Shown one piece after another: positions 45,399 to 55,692 of a stretch of 64,000 nucleotides of DNA; position 1 is the first letter of the stretch; every line of letters begins with the position of its first letter. This DNA is from Chryseobacterium nakagawai (GTDB taxonomy: Bacteria; Bacteroidota; Bacteroidia; Flavobacteriales; Weeksellaceae), in contig NZ_LR134386.1 of the NCBI RefSeq assembly GCF_900637665.1, positions 62,001-126,000 of the forward strand, written 5' to 3'. The notes under the pieces are model-generated. The model did not search any database, was not told where the DNA came from, and saw only the letters and a list, made by a program, of their open reading frames with translations. The position numbers and the translations under genes are program-made.

Positions 45399-46691
45399 AT
45401 GATGGGAAAATTTTTGAGATTTATTAATCTTCATTTCGGGGAAGAAGATAAAGGGAAAGTTCTGGAGAACATTACCGATAATATCTCGTTCCGGGGTTCG
45501 AATCTATGGATTTTAGCCTGTGCGATTGTTATTGCGTCCGTGGGACTCAATGTAAACTCTACGGCAGTCATCATTGGGGCAATGCTTATATCTCCTCTTA
45601 TGGGACCTATAGTAGGAGCGGGTTTTGCCTTAGGTACCTATAATTTTCACTTACTTAAAAGATCAGCTAAGAATCTTCTTATTGCAACTATTGTCAGTTT
45701 ATTGGTATCTTTTATCTATTTCTCCTTAAGTCCTTTTAAAGAAACTCAATCTGAGCTATTAGCCCGTACATCTCCGAATATTTATGATGTCCTTATTGCT
45801 TTTTTTGGTGGTCTTGTAGGGGTTATAGCCATCACCCGTGTGAAACAAGGTAATCCAATACCGGGAGTTGCTATTGCTACGGCATTAATGCCTCCTCTCT
45901 GTACGGCAGGATACGGACTTGCTATAGGAAACTGGAGCTATTTTGCAGGAGCATTTTATCTTTATACCATCAACTGCTTTTTCATTTGTATCGCAACGTT
46001 TCTTATTATTAAATATCTGAGGTATGAACCTATTGAACTGGTAGACAGAAAGTATGAAAGACAGATACGATATGGCATAACGGCTTTGATCATTATTATG
46101 ATTGTGCCAAGTTCTTATCTGGCTTATAATCTTTTGAACCAGAAGAAGTTTACTCAAAATATTGATCAGTTCATCAATAGTGAATTTACTCAGAAAGGGT
46201 ATACTCTCATTTATAAAAAATTAAACTATAATTCTTCTCCAAAAACAGTGGAATTGGCTTTTTTATCTAAAAAATTTAATAAAAGTGAATTAGATACCAT
46301 TAATAAAAAAATTAAAGATCTCGGAATTGCCAATACAAAATTGGTTATTAAACAGGATGCTACCGATATTAAATCCGAAATACTTAACGAAATTGGGCAA
46401 CGGAATAATGTATTGTCTGAAAAAGACCTTGTCATCAACCAATTAAGACAACAATTGGATAAATACACGGTAAAAGACTCAAGCCTTATTAAGGAAATAC
46501 ATATTCTATTCCCGGATTTTAACCATATTTCTATTGGTAAAGTAACCAATTTCCCCAATACAGACAGTGCCAATGTAAGCACCGTAATCCTTTATCGATC
46601 TGAAAAAGAAGAAAAGGAGCAAGAAGAAAAAATGAAACAATGGCTCTCGGAAAAGTTATCCGATAAAAACGCCAAAGTTATTCGTCAATAA
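45399..46691 (+). CDS. DUF389 membrane protein
   Basis: 430 residues. Six or more membrane helices in the first 240 residues, with SVGLNVNSTAVIIGAMLISPLMGPIVGAG and IPGVAIATALMPPLCTAGYGLA, the DUF389 / TIGR00341 signatures. A soluble C-terminal part of about 180 residues contains a coiled coil (around 325-355). Function unknown, suspected transport. A TATTTTTG -7 box lies at 45369-45376. Confidence 0.88.
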   Translation: MMGKFLRFINLHFGEEDKGKVLENITDNISFRGSNLWILACAIVIASVGLNVNSTAVIIGAMLISPLMGPIVGAGFALGTYNFHLLKRSAKNLLIATIVSLLVSFIYFSLSPFKETQSELLARTSPNIYDVLIAFFGGLVGVIAITRVKQGNPIPGVAIATALMPPLCTAGYGLAIGNWSYFAGAFYLYTINCFFICIATFLIIKYLRYEPIELVDRKYERQIRYGITALIIIMIVPSSYLAYNLLNQKKFTQNIDQFINSEFTQKGYTLIYKKLNYNSSPKTVELAFLSKKFNKSELDTINKKIKDLGIANTKLVIKQDATDIKSEILNEIGQRNNVLSEKDLVINQLRQQLDKYTVKDSSLIKEIHILFPDFNHISIGKVTNFPNTDSANVSTVILYRSEKEEKEQEEKMKQWLSEKLSDKNAKVIRQ

Positions 46692-46700
46692 ATAGTAATA

Positions 46701-46737
46701 AAACAGCACCCCATATATACAGGGTGCTGTTTTTACT
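46701..46737. terminator. Bidirectional terminator DUF389 / AAA ATPase
   Basis: AAACAGCACCC, a 10-base loop, GGGTGCTGTTT and a T-rich tail, with A-rich sequence on the left. It serves the converging DUF389 and ATPase genes. Confidence 0.88.
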
Positions 46738-46758
46738 TTTATGATAAAGTAAGGTTTA

Positions 46759-49700
46759 CTATTCTTTTCTCAAAACCTCTTTTATCCCTTCAAGGCCATC
46801 TCCAAACTGTGCTAGGAGTGCAACAATCTGAGACATTCTATCGTTTTCTCCAAGTCCTTTTAAGGTTTTATTTTTTACAAAGGTCTTCTTGATCTCTTCC
46901 CAACGTACTGTTTCTTCTTCCGAGATATTCCCTATCAGTTCTTTCAGCTTCAGCATATTCGCTTCTGCGCCAGTTGTCAGCGTTTGGGATTCATTCTGAT
47001 AATGGTTCAAGACTATCTGAATCACTTCATTTTCCTTTAGAATAGGCTGAATCTGAGTAATCAGCTTATTCATGTTACGATACGATCCCTGAAGTTTAAA
47101 CGGAGGTTCATTTCTATAATCATTAGACATTGCTGCTGAAGCAATATATTCTTTATTGACCTTCAGAATCATATTTCTGACCTTGATGGCATTTTTCAGT
47201 ACTGCTCTGAAGTCTGATATTTCATTAGAACTGAAATTTCCTTTCAGGTTGTCTGCAGGATTATCTGTTACCACACAATCATAGAGCTCGTAAAGGTTTT
47301 CCATTCCTGGTTGAGTCAGTCTTGTAAGGTATTCATTAGACATCAGAGAGTTTTCGATCAAACTTAAATCAAAAAGGGTTGTTTTTGAACCTGATATTTC
47401 GCCTAAATTATAAGTATCTGAACGGTTTGCCAGCATATCCGGAATTTTAAATTTCTCTCCACTTTCCGTATATGGGTTTCCTGCCATGACCAGACAGAAT
47501 CTTTTCGAGCGCAAATCATAGGTTTTACTTTCTCCGTTATAAATTCCTTCTATTTTTCTCTGACCATCGGCAAGGGAAATGAATTTCTGCAGAAACTCAG
47601 GGTTACAATGCTGAATATCATCAAGGTACAACATCACATTATCTCCCATTTCCAAAGCAAGATTTAGTTTCTCCAATTCCTGTCTTGCTCCTGCATTTCT
47701 AGCTTCATTCGGATCTGTAGAAACAATATCGTGTCCTAAAGAAGGTCCGTTGATCTTCATAAATACCAGTCCCATACGTTCTGCCATATATTCCATCAGG
47801 GTGGTCTTGCCATACCCAGGAGGAGATACCAGAAGTAACATTCCCATTCTGTCTGTTCTCTTATCCGAACCCACTGTTCCCAACTGTTTTGACAGATTAG
47901 CTCCAATCAAAGGAAAATAGACATCGTTGATCAGTTTATTTCTGACAAATGAACTTAATATCTGTGGTTGGAAAGTATCCAGTTTCAGTGCTTTTTTCTT
48001 ATCACTCACCCAACTGTATTTCAATTCCTGAAGCCTTTTGTATTTTGGAACAGTAACTGTATTGAAATGGCTCAATCTGGATACAAATTCAAAATAATTC
48101 AAAGGGTATTCTGTATCTTTTTCAAGGGATTTCAAATCTTTAATCCCCGCTTCATAGGAAATACATCTGATATTTTTCGGGTCAAACTTCTGGGTAATGA
48201 TAAATCCAAGCACCTCATCTATGATATTTTTTTCTGCATCCGGATCAAAAGCTTTTAATGCTCCTTCTGCAATATAATAACATGCTGAAGGATATTGATA
48301 CATAGCCTTTATCTGAGCAAAAAACTCCAGATCTTTGCCTTTTTCTTTAAGCTCTTTTAAAAATAAACCATACAAAGCCCCTGCTTTTTCTGAGACCAGG
48401 AAGTTTTCTTTGTCTTCCTGCTTCAGATATTCCGCTGCATTGATATACTTTGTCTCGGGAAAAATACCATTCAATGATGCAAAAGATTTCATCTCTTCTG
48501 CCAACTCCCTGTTTAGGTATTCAAAACCTTGTTTTACGGCAAAGGATTGAGCAATGATAGCCGTTGCTTCAAACTGTTTGCTGTAATATTCTTTTCTTTC
48601 AGAATTCAGGAAAAACCAAAAAAGCTGTGAAAGAGCTCTTTCCTGAGCGGTAAACCGCATCAATCCCAGTTCATTATGCATCTGTTGAAGCCTGGTGACG
48701 ATAATATGCGCATCTTTATCATGGATTCCCTTTACCAAACCTTCACCAAAATGCTCTGCTGTAAATTGCTGAACTTCTTGTTCGTTCTGGGGCTCTGCGG
48801 CAATTTCTTTATGATTGGAAAACACATTCCAGGCAAGATATTCAAACCGTTTTACCTTGGTATTTTCTGAAACAAATTCCTGGTTCCAGACTTCTTTGAA
48901 TTCATCAGCTGTAGTGAAGTTCAAGGGTTCATAAAAGCTTGTTCCGGTAAGATGATAGTAATATTGGGCATTTCTCAGGACAAGGGTAAGATCCAGTTTC
49001 TGTTGATTGACTGCAAACTTATAATCCCCTAATGCTATAATACTTTCCCCGTCTACATAGATTTCTTTTTTATCCTTAAGCTTTCTTACGGATTCCTGTT
49101 GGCATGTTTTTAAAAGAGTTTGTATCTCTTCAGATTTTGCTGAATCTTCTAATTCCGCTAATTGTCTTGAAAGGTCTCTTACTTTCTCTACCATCAGATC
49201 TGAAGCAAAATAACCGTTGATTTCATTTTCAGAGTCAAAGGATTCTGCCTTGGTCTGAACGGATTTCAGGATTCTTTGGGCTGCCTCAAAGAGACTTTGG
49301 GTTCTCTTGTTTCTTGATTCTGTAAGCTGTACCCTTTTATTCTGGAAATGTCCGTAAACTTCTTCTCTTTTGGTTCCTATCTGCTGAATAAACTCATCAA
49401 AATCAATGAATTTCGTTTCCATCTCTTCCAATTGAATAGAAAGTTTGGTTAAATATTCATCACATTTCTCCGGAGTCTGAGAAAGTTCCAGAAAATTAAT
49501 CACAGACTGATCAAATAAGGTAATTTGTGCCTGAAAATCGGAAGCCAGTTCTTTACCCGAGATTTCTCTTTTCCTTTTGCTGAGCTCAAGTCTTTCCTGA
49601 TTCAATCGCGCAAAGATCAAAGATATGTTTTCAATGATCTGGGTAGACTGGGAAGTATCTTCAATCTTAAGATTATTGACGATATCTACCAACAGCTCCA

Positions 49701-51558
49701 ATTGTCCAGATAAGGTGTTTATATTTTCATCGATAGTTTTGGCATCAATAGCTTTTTGTAATGAAACAATATCCTCTGAAATCTTTTGTGCTTTCTCCTC
49801 ATAAGGCAATAAAGCACCTTCCTGCAATAGAAAATCCACACAGGCATTGGAAAGTTCAGTATAGCGGTCTGCAAGTGCATTTTCAAGGGAATCTAATAAG
49901 TTTATATCTGCATATTTCAATTCTCTTGCTCCTGTAACCTCTCCTCTTAGCGCTCTTATTTGTGAAAGAGCATCAATATATTCTGTGAGCTGAGAGTAAT
50001 GAAGCCGCTTAGTATCATCAAGGATTTTATCACAGGTGTGTTTTATTTTTTCTAAAGCTTCTGCTGTAGTTTTCCTTTGTTCAACTACTTTTTCATATTC
50101 ATTGATCGCTGAATGGGCAATTTTTCGAATTTCTTTAAGTGGCTGATCTAACTTCTGAACTTCATTTTCACCCAAAAAATAATAGGTATCCAGAATAAAG
50201 GTGGAAAGCTTTACAATATCATCGTATAATCCGCTGTAGGAATCTTTTTTATTCAAAAGCGTAATAAGTTCCTGGCTCTCTGCCATGACCTTTACAATAT
50301 CTTTGTTTCCGATTTTATAGATCAGGCTGTCTGCTTTTTCAGCATTCGGTATCAATTCTTTAGAGAAAGGAGTCTGCCAGATTTGAGCAAGATGATGCTT
50401 GGTTGTTTCAACACTTTCTCGAAGGTATATTAATTTTCCATCATTCAGAAGGGAGAAACCATTGCATCGGATAGGTGTTTCTATCGTTTGAGTGATGATA
50501 TTATAGGAAATCAGCTGATAATTATTTGTTTTATCATCATAAAAAACATATAAAAAGTTCTCTCCGTTAGGTTCTGGAACGGTTTTAAGGTAATACAACC
50601 TGTTCTGATCCTGTGAAATCACCTTTAATCCTCCTGTTTGGAGAGCATACCCGTTTGAAAACAGTACTCCTTGGTTTTCTGGGAGCAGCAATCCGGAATA
50701 TTTAAGAGCATCAGCCCTTGAAACGGTCTTTTCTTTATGATTGTAAATGAAATAGCGTTCTGTTTCCTGATAGGGTTTAATTTTGAACAAAACAAGATTG
50801 TCCAGGTCACAGAAATGGATTTCAGCATCATCAAGATTCTGATCTTTATGAATCACATCTTCGGAATAGATTCCTTTTCCCGTATCTGTATTATCTTCAA
50901 CCTTAATGGTAATATCTCCACCAATACTTTCCACGAAAACCTTATCAGCCAAAGAAATATGTGGATATCTTCCAGACCGCTGCATGTCTCTTGTCGCTTT
51001 TGTCCAAGCAAAACCATGCTGAGGCGGGTATCCTGTTTCTGAAGCACTCCTTGAATCTACATAAACAAGCTTATTGTCTTTGATCAGCCATTTGAATGCT
51101 TTAATGTCTGTAGTGCTTTCCGAAAGCTGGAAAACCATATAGAGATAGTTCTCTGTAAAGCTAAATCTTGCAAAGAATGTATTTCTATAGTATTTGTAAA
51201 GGTTTTTAAATTCATCAATAAAGACCTCATCATTGATAAGGGTATAATCCTGAGGTTCAAACCTGTTATTATTAATGGTATAGATGGAAAAAACGTCCGA
51301 AATATTAATTTCAGTTTGTAAGCCTAAATGAGCATTGGAACCAAATATTAAATAATCTCCTAATGAATAGATATCTTTGGCTATACAATTATGGTCTGTG
51401 GAAATTCTTTCATTGGCAATCAACGAAAAATCTATTCCACCGAATATATTTTTTCGGTCTTCATTAAGCTGATAAAGCCTTTTTATAAGGTCATTCTTCT
51501 GCTCATTCAGACGATTCTGAATAATTTCGTAGGTTCCGGAATTAAGTTGTTCTGACAT
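46759..51558 (-). CDS. Giant AAA ATPase of a PspA/flotillin module (often called DNA repair ATPase)
   Basis: 1599 residues. The first 450 are beta-rich with regularly spaced short repeats, perhaps a propeller-like fold. Residues about 460-850 are long coiled coils. A mixed helical region follows. One AAA domain lies near the C-terminus: Walker A SPPGYGKTTLMEY at about 1240, Walker B NVMLYLDDIQHC at about 1310, sensor-like VMAGNPYTESGEKFKIPDMLANRSD, as in MoxR/MCM-like ATPases. Automated names call such proteins DNA repair ATPase, but nothing here shows a DNA role. The neighbours are membrane-stress proteins, so a remodelling ATPase is likelier. Last gene of the leftward operon; a palindrome lies just before it. 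Confidence 0.85.
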   Translation of the reverse strand: MSEQLNSGTYEIIQNRLNEQKNDLIKRLYQLNEDRKNIFGGIDFSLIANERISTDHNCIAKDIYSLGDYLIFGSNAHLGLQTEINISDVFSIYTINNNRFEPQDYTLINDEVFIDEFKNLYKYYRNTFFARFSFTENYLYMVFQLSESTTDIKAFKWLIKDNKLVYVDSRSASETGYPPQHGFAWTKATRDMQRSGRYPHISLADKVFVESIGGDITIKVEDNTDTGKGIYSEDVIHKDQNLDDAEIHFCDLDNLVLFKIKPYQETERYFIYNHKEKTVSRADALKYSGLLLPENQGVLFSNGYALQTGGLKVISQDQNRLYYLKTVPEPNGENFLYVFYDDKTNNYQLISYNIITQTIETPIRCNGFSLLNDGKLIYLRESVETTKHHLAQIWQTPFSKELIPNAEKADSLIYKIGNKDIVKVMAESQELITLLNKKDSYSGLYDDIVKLSTFILDTYYFLGENEVQKLDQPLKEIRKIAHSAINEYEKVVEQRKTTAEALEKIKHTCDKILDDTKRLHYSQLTEYIDALSQIRALRGEVTGARELKYADINLLDSLENALADRYTELSNACVDFLLQEGALLPYEEKAQKISEDIVSLQKAIDAKTIDENINTLSGQLELLVDIVNNLKIEDTSQSTQIIENISLIFARLNQERLELSKRKREISGKELASDFQAQITLFDQSVINFLELSQTPEKCDEYLTKLSIQLEEMETKFIDFDEFIQQIGTKREEVYGHFQNKRVQLTESRNKRTQSLFEAAQRILKSVQTKAESFDSENEINGYFASDLMVEKVRDLSRQLAELEDSAKSEEIQTLLKTCQQESVRKLKDKKEIYVDGESIIALGDYKFAVNQQKLDLTLVLRNAQYYYHLTGTSFYEPLNFTTADEFKEVWNQEFVSENTKVKRFEYLAWNVFSNHKEIAAEPQNEQEVQQFTAEHFGEGLVKGIHDKDAHIIVTRLQQMHNELGLMRFTAQERALSQLFWFFLNSERKEYYSKQFEATAIIAQSFAVKQGFEYLNRELAEEMKSFASLNGIFPETKYINAAEYLKQEDKENFLVSEKAGALYGLFLKELKEKGKDLEFFAQIKAMYQYPSACYYIAEGALKAFDPDAEKNIIDEVLGFIITQKFDPKNIRCISYEAGIKDLKSLEKDTEYPLNYFEFVSRLSHFNTVTVPKYKRLQELKYSWVSDKKKALKLDTFQPQILSSFVRNKLINDVYFPLIGANLSKQLGTVGSDKRTDRMGMLLLVSPPGYGKTTLMEYMAERMGLVFMKINGPSLGHDIVSTDPNEARNAGARQELEKLNLALEMGDNVMLYLDDIQHCNPEFLQKFISLADGQRKIEGIYNGESKTYDLRSKRFCLVMAGNPYTESGEKFKIPDMLANRSDTYNLGEISGSKTTLFDLSLIENSLMSNEYLTRLTQPGMENLYELYDCVVTDNPADNLKGNFSSNEISDFRAVLKNAIKVRNMILKVNKEYIASAAMSNDYRNEPPFKLQGSYRNMNKLITQIQPILKENEVIQIVLNHYQNESQTLTTGAEANMLKLKELIGNISEEETVRWEEIKKTFVKNKTLKGLGENDRMSQIVALLAQFGDGLEGIKEVLRKE

Positions 51559-51641
51559 AGTGTTGGGTTAAGTTGTCATGACTGCTGATGAGCAGCATCT
51601 CTTTGTGTAGAACTTATCATGCTTTACTTTTATCTTCATGG

Positions 51642-51674
51642 AAACCTTATAGGTTTTGAAAACCTATAAGGTTT
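51642..51674. repeat. 33-base perfect palindrome between flotillin and ATPase genes
   Basis: AAACCTTATAGGTTTT (51642-51657), one G, then its exact complement AAAACCTATAAGGTTT (51659-51674). Each arm also holds the smaller near-palindrome AACCTTATAGGTT. It may be an interspersed repeat or an attenuating hairpin between two operon genes. Confidence 0.8.
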
Positions 51675-51735
51675 GTCATGCAAACAGACAACCTATTTTT
51701 TAAATTGATTATCAATAGATTAACTGTTTTATATA

Positions 51736-53757
51736 TTAAACATGGTTATTGTTTACCGGTTTATGTTCTACCCCCATATGTCTGGCCATATCAAGGGCTC
51801 TTTCCAGAATTCCTTTTTCCTGTTGATTGGCAACACCGTTTAGTTTAAAGATCAGGGAAGCAATACTCATGTTTTTGATGTCGTCTGATGAAATATTGTA
51901 TTTGTTTACCATTCCCATTACTTTAGCAATGATATTTTCACCGTCACCCAACAGGTTTTCTCTCACCAACTGTGCATTTTCACTATGGTTTACGAATTTA
52001 TCCAGTCCTTTTCCTGCGGATACCTGACGGATTACATTATCAAAGAAAGTATTGTCTCCTCCTACGATATCAATCTTCGCTGTTTTGAATGCTTCTGCCA
52101 ACACCAGAGCCTGAGCTTCTGCAATCTCTTTTTGAATCGCAATTTCAGCCAGTTCCACTTCTTTTTCTTTATTCAGTTTCAGACGGAATTCTTCGTGATC
52201 TTTTCCTGCGTCGTTCAGCTTCTTCATGGCTTCTGCTTTTTCATTGATTCCTGCAGCTTCTGCCAATGCTTTTTCTTTAATCACTTCTGCCTGTGCTATT
52301 CCTTCTTTTTTCACAGCCTCTGCCTTTTTCTCAATCACCACGGCTTCTGCAATCCCTTGTCTTTCAGCTGCGTCTGCTTTTGCATGCATCACCTGAGCTT
52401 CAGATAAACCTACAGTAGCTTCTTCTTTAGCTTGAGCATCAGCAATGATCTTACGAGCTTCCGCTTCTTTTTCTGCGGCATCTCTTTTTGCCTGAGCTTC
52501 AATAACGTATTTCTGTGCATCCTTTTCGGCCGCTAATCTTCTCGATTCTGCCGCTCTTGTTTCTTCGATCAGTTTTTTCTCCGCTTCCTGAGTAGCAACC
52601 GTAATTTCAACCTGTTTGTTTCTTTCTGCTGTTTTGAAGGCCTCAAGATCTTTAATTCCCTGCTGTTCTTCCACCACTGTTTTTTCCATGGTCAGACGCT
52701 CACGGATGGCATCCTGAATACTTTTCTTTTCGAGTTCTATTGCTTTCTCTTTTTCAATCTGTGCAAGAGAAACAATTCTTTCTCTTTCTGTAGCTTCTAA
52801 AGCTTTGTCTTTTAATACTCTTTCTGTTTCTACCAGATCTGCACGTTCTTTATTTTTAGCAGCAATCACCACCTGACGAAGCTTATTTTCTTCTGCAATC
52901 TGCAATTTCTCTTCTGTTGCAATACGAACGGTTTCATATCTCAGACGTTCTTCTTCTTCTACTTTTAAGATTTCGGCATTTTCACGGGCTTTAATATTGG
53001 CCACTTCCCTTTTCTGAGATTCCTGTTTTTCTGCCAATTGTTTTTCCAGTTCCAGAATGGCCTCACGAGCTTCTACGTTCTGTTTTGTAATGGTTTTTTC
53101 TTCATCACGACGAACCTGATTCGCTTTAATATTTTGCGTTGCTGTAAGTTCTGTGATTTTTTTAATCCCTTCAGAATCAAGGATATTGTCCTTATCTAAT
53201 TTATCTATGGAAGTTTGCTCAAGATAATCTATCGCGCAATCATCTAAAACATAGCCATTTAAGTCTGTTCCGATAATATCAAGGATTTCCTGACGAAATT
53301 CACTTCTTGCTTCGTATAATTCAGTGAAATCAAATTTCTTTCCTACTGTTTTTAAGGCTTCCGAGAATTTGGCTTCAAAAAGCTCTCTTAACGTCTGCGC
53401 ATCAGATGCTCTCTGGCAGCCAATTGTTTGCCCTACATTAACAATATCATCTACTGATTTGTTCACACGAATAAAGAATGCTACCTGAATATCAGCTCTC
53501 ATATTATCTTTACAGATCAATCCGGCTCTTCCTTCTCTTGATATCTCCAGTTTTTTCACAGAAATATCCATAGATTCCATACGGTGGATGACAGGAATTA
53601 CGATTCCTGCGTTAAAGAAAACCTTTGTGCCACCATAACCTGTTCTTAAAATAACAATTCCCTGAACAGTTTTTTTATACATGGATAAAATCCAGAAAAT
53701 CAATCCGATTGATGCTACCGCAACGATGATAATTCCAGCAATTAATGGTAAGTTCAT
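51736..53757 (-). CDS. Flotillin / YqiK-like SPFH protein
   Basis: 673 residues. One N-terminal membrane helix (residues 5-27), then an SPFH/band-7 domain (about 30-210; TGYGGTKVFFNAGIVIPVIHRMESMDISV). Residues 215-560 are an Ala/Glu/Lys coiled coil with many EAE/KAEA repeats, the flotillin stalk, and a small C-terminal domain follows. It should form a large ring or cage on the membrane. Members pair with NfeD/YqiJ proteins, as here. Confidence 0.93.
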   Translation of the reverse strand: MNLPLIAGIIIVAVASIGLIFWILSMYKKTVQGIVILRTGYGGTKVFFNAGIVIPVIHRMESMDISVKKLEISREGRAGLICKDNMRADIQVAFFIRVNKSVDDIVNVGQTIGCQRASDAQTLRELFEAKFSEALKTVGKKFDFTELYEARSEFRQEILDIIGTDLNGYVLDDCAIDYLEQTSIDKLDKDNILDSEGIKKITELTATQNIKANQVRRDEEKTITKQNVEAREAILELEKQLAEKQESQKREVANIKARENAEILKVEEEERLRYETVRIATEEKLQIAEENKLRQVVIAAKNKERADLVETERVLKDKALEATERERIVSLAQIEKEKAIELEKKSIQDAIRERLTMEKTVVEEQQGIKDLEAFKTAERNKQVEITVATQEAEKKLIEETRAAESRRLAAEKDAQKYVIEAQAKRDAAEKEAEARKIIADAQAKEEATVGLSEAQVMHAKADAAERQGIAEAVVIEKKAEAVKKEGIAQAEVIKEKALAEAAGINEKAEAMKKLNDAGKDHEEFRLKLNKEKEVELAEIAIQKEIAEAQALVLAEAFKTAKIDIVGGDNTFFDNVIRQVSAGKGLDKFVNHSENAQLVRENLLGDGENIIAKVMGMVNKYNISSDDIKNMSIASLIFKLNGVANQQEKGILERALDMARHMGVEHKPVNNNHV

Positions 53758-53873
53758 AGTTTTATAAGTTTAATAGTTTATATATAAATGTGTTTTTTTA
53801 AAAAGTGTTGAGAAAGATCTCCAACATAGAGTTCAATATGATTAAAAATAAGCTGAGCATGGTATTGTGTTTT

Positions 53874-54536
53874 TTAATATCTCATGGATTTCTGTACGTA
53901 GTAAATCCGTTTATCAAGATCTTCATCCACAATCATGACACGGGTTCCATGTTCCAGTTTTGTTCCGTCCTGGCTTCTTACCATCAGGGTCATTGGATCA
54001 CTTCCAATAAAGACTTCCATCATTCCTATTTTATCATCCTGAATACTCGACTTCAGCCTTCCTTCTCTCCCTAAAAAGGCATAGGAAGCTTCTCCCTTAT
54101 GGTTAATTTCTTTAAAAAATGGATTTAAAGGCTTCAAAATGATTTTGGTAAGTAACATTCCACCAATCAACAATGGAAATAAGATCAGTATTCCCAGCCA
54201 TGTTGGCAATGGAATAAAATAATTCAGATAAAAAGATCCGAGCCATGTCATCAATAATGACAGTGTCATGAAATAGGTAATAGGAACAATATCCAGATTA
54301 AGAAACTTCAGGAAATGCATCCACGTAGAAGGATCGTGATTATGAGCATGAAAATGTCCATCCGGGACATGGGCATCTGCACCCGCATCAACATCAAAGT
54401 CAGAATGCAACCCCACATCGATGTCCAGGCCCGTGATTATGGTAAATAACCAATACACAACCGAAAGCCCCAGCAATACACTCAAAACAGTGTTTACCGG
54501 CGAAAATGCAATGTTTAAAAATTCCTGAAAGGTCAT
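53874..54536 (-). CDS. YqiJ/NfeD-like OB-fold membrane protein
   Basis: 220 residues. Membrane helix at about 15-37, an Asp/His-rich loop (residues 38-70, with several HxH pairs), two more helices at about 82-135, then a C-terminal beta-rich OB-fold (EASYAFLGREGRLKSSIQDDKIGMMEVFIG). This is the YqiJ / DUF1449 arrangement, the usual partner of flotillins. The His-rich loop could bind metal. Three bases separate it from pspA. Confidence 0.85.
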   Translation of the reverse strand: MTFQEFLNIAFSPVNTVLSVLLGLSVVYWLFTIITGLDIDVGLHSDFDVDAGADAHVPDGHFHAHNHDPSTWMHFLKFLNLDIVPITYFMTLSLLMTWLGSFYLNYFIPLPTWLGILILFPLLIGGMLLTKIILKPLNPFFKEINHKGEASYAFLGREGRLKSSIQDDKIGMMEVFIGSDPMTLMVRSQDGTKLEHGTRVMIVDEDLDKRIYYVQKSMRY

Positions 54537-54539
54537 ATA

Positions 54540-55241
54540 TTAGCCTTTTTTAAGTGTTTCCTTTAATCTGTTCAAAGCTTCCTCAGCTTCGGTATCTTTA
54601 TTGTTTACCATAGCCTCAATCTCTTCATCAATTGTCTTTCCTGATTTCGATAGGTCAGAATAGGCTTCTGCCAGCGTTTCCTGTTGTACCACTCTTTCTT
54701 TCAGTTTTTCCAGCATGCTTACAGTACTTCCGGTATCCATCTGAGTCATTTTCTGATTAATGTCTTTCGTAGCTTCACTTACCTGAACTCTTGCTTTAAG
54801 GGTTTTCAATTCGTTTTCCCATTTGGCGATACTGGATTTCAAATGATTGATAGTTGCCTGCATTTTTTCACATTCGGTGTGAAGCTTTTCATGCTCTTTG
54901 TGCAACTGGTCTGCATTTTCCTGTGAAGAAGCCTGTCTTTTTAAAGCTTCTTTGGCCAGACGATCTGCTTCTGAAGCTTCCACTTCTCCTTTTTCCGCTT
55001 TCTGAACAAGCAGTATTGCCTTGTTGTAATAGTCTTTTGAAGTCTGCCCTTCCGTCTCCGCTTCATTTTTCTTACGGATGGCAAGTGCTTTTAGCTGGGC
55101 CAAGGACTCAACACTTTTCCCTAGCTCTTCTTTCATTTCACGGATTCCCTGCTCCGTTAAGTTTATAGGATCTTCAAAGCTGTCGATCACAGAATGGACC
55201 TCTGCCTTTCCTATTGTTAATAATCTTTTGAAAATGTTCAT
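54540..55241 (-). CDS. PspA/IM30 family membrane-stress protein
   Basis: 233 residues, almost all helix and coiled coil. The start MNIFKRLLTIGKAEVHSVIDSFEDPINLTEQGIREMKEELG is the PspA/Vipp1 amphipathic helix and conserved helix 1; DTGSTVSMLEKLKERVVQQE is the family C-terminal helix. PspA proteins are ESCRT-III-like and assemble on damaged or stressed membranes. Confidence 0.93.
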   Translation of the reverse strand: MNIFKRLLTIGKAEVHSVIDSFEDPINLTEQGIREMKEELGKSVESLAQLKALAIRKKNEAETEGQTSKDYYNKAILLVQKAEKGEVEASEADRLAKEALKRQASSQENADQLHKEHEKLHTECEKMQATINHLKSSIAKWENELKTLKARVQVSEATKDINQKMTQMDTGSTVSMLEKLKERVVQQETLAEAYSDLSKSGKTIDEEIEAMVNNKDTEAEEALNRLKETLKKG

Positions 55242-55260
55242 TTTAAATATCTTTTGTGAA

Positions 55261-55656
55261 TTACTTACTCATTTCAAGCATCTCGTTGGTAAACTCGCCT
55301 ACCAGAATCCCAAGTGAATTGATGGAAGCCATCACTTCGTTCTGCGCCATGTGATCTGTAGGAAGGGTATCCCTGAAAATCACCCGCTTTCCGGTACTAT
55401 CTAAAACAAAGGCTCCATGCACGATATCTCTGTTTTTTTGAAGAAGTCTTCTAAAGGTTTGTTCTGTTGGTTTTTTTATTTCGAAAAGGAACTGTTCCAT
55501 AATAAGGATAGAATCTGATATAATAAGAATCATATTTTTGATTCCGTTGGATTCTTTTTCAATGATTAAGATTCTCTGAGCCTCATCTTCCAGGATGATG
55601 TTGAACTCATAATCTAACAACCACTCTTTGACCGTTCTAAATATTTGATTTTTCAT
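55261..55656 (-). CDS. YbjN / Tir-chaperone-like small protein
   Basis: 131 residues from the ATG at 55656; the longer frame to 55722 would cross the promoter. Alternating strands and helices with FRTVKEWLLDYEFNIILEDEAQRILIIE and FLFEIKKPTEQTFRRLLQKNRDIVHGAFVLDSTGKRVIFRDTLP suggest the YbjN or CesT/Tir chaperone fold. Similar proteins stand beside pspA in many Bacteroidota. First gene of the leftward operon. Confidence 0.7.
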   Translation of the reverse strand: MKNQIFRTVKEWLLDYEFNIILEDEAQRILIIEKESNGIKNMILIISDSILIMEQFLFEIKKPTEQTFRRLLQKNRDIVHGAFVLDSTGKRVIFRDTLPTDHMAQNEVMASINSLGILVGEFTNEMLEMSK

Positions 55657-55692
55657 GCAGGTTGGTTTAGTGTTTTGCTTTTTCGTTCTACA

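Noticed and set aside
46759..51558. Large AAA protein as an MCM helicase or DNA-repair enzyme
   Set aside because: Only the AAA core resembles MCM/MoxR; no helicase-specific or DNA-binding motif was seen and the context is membrane proteins.
51736..53757. Ala/Glu/Lys periodicity as a DNA tandem repeat
   Set aside because: It is the normal coiled-coil stalk of a flotillin; DNA-level repeats are not regular.
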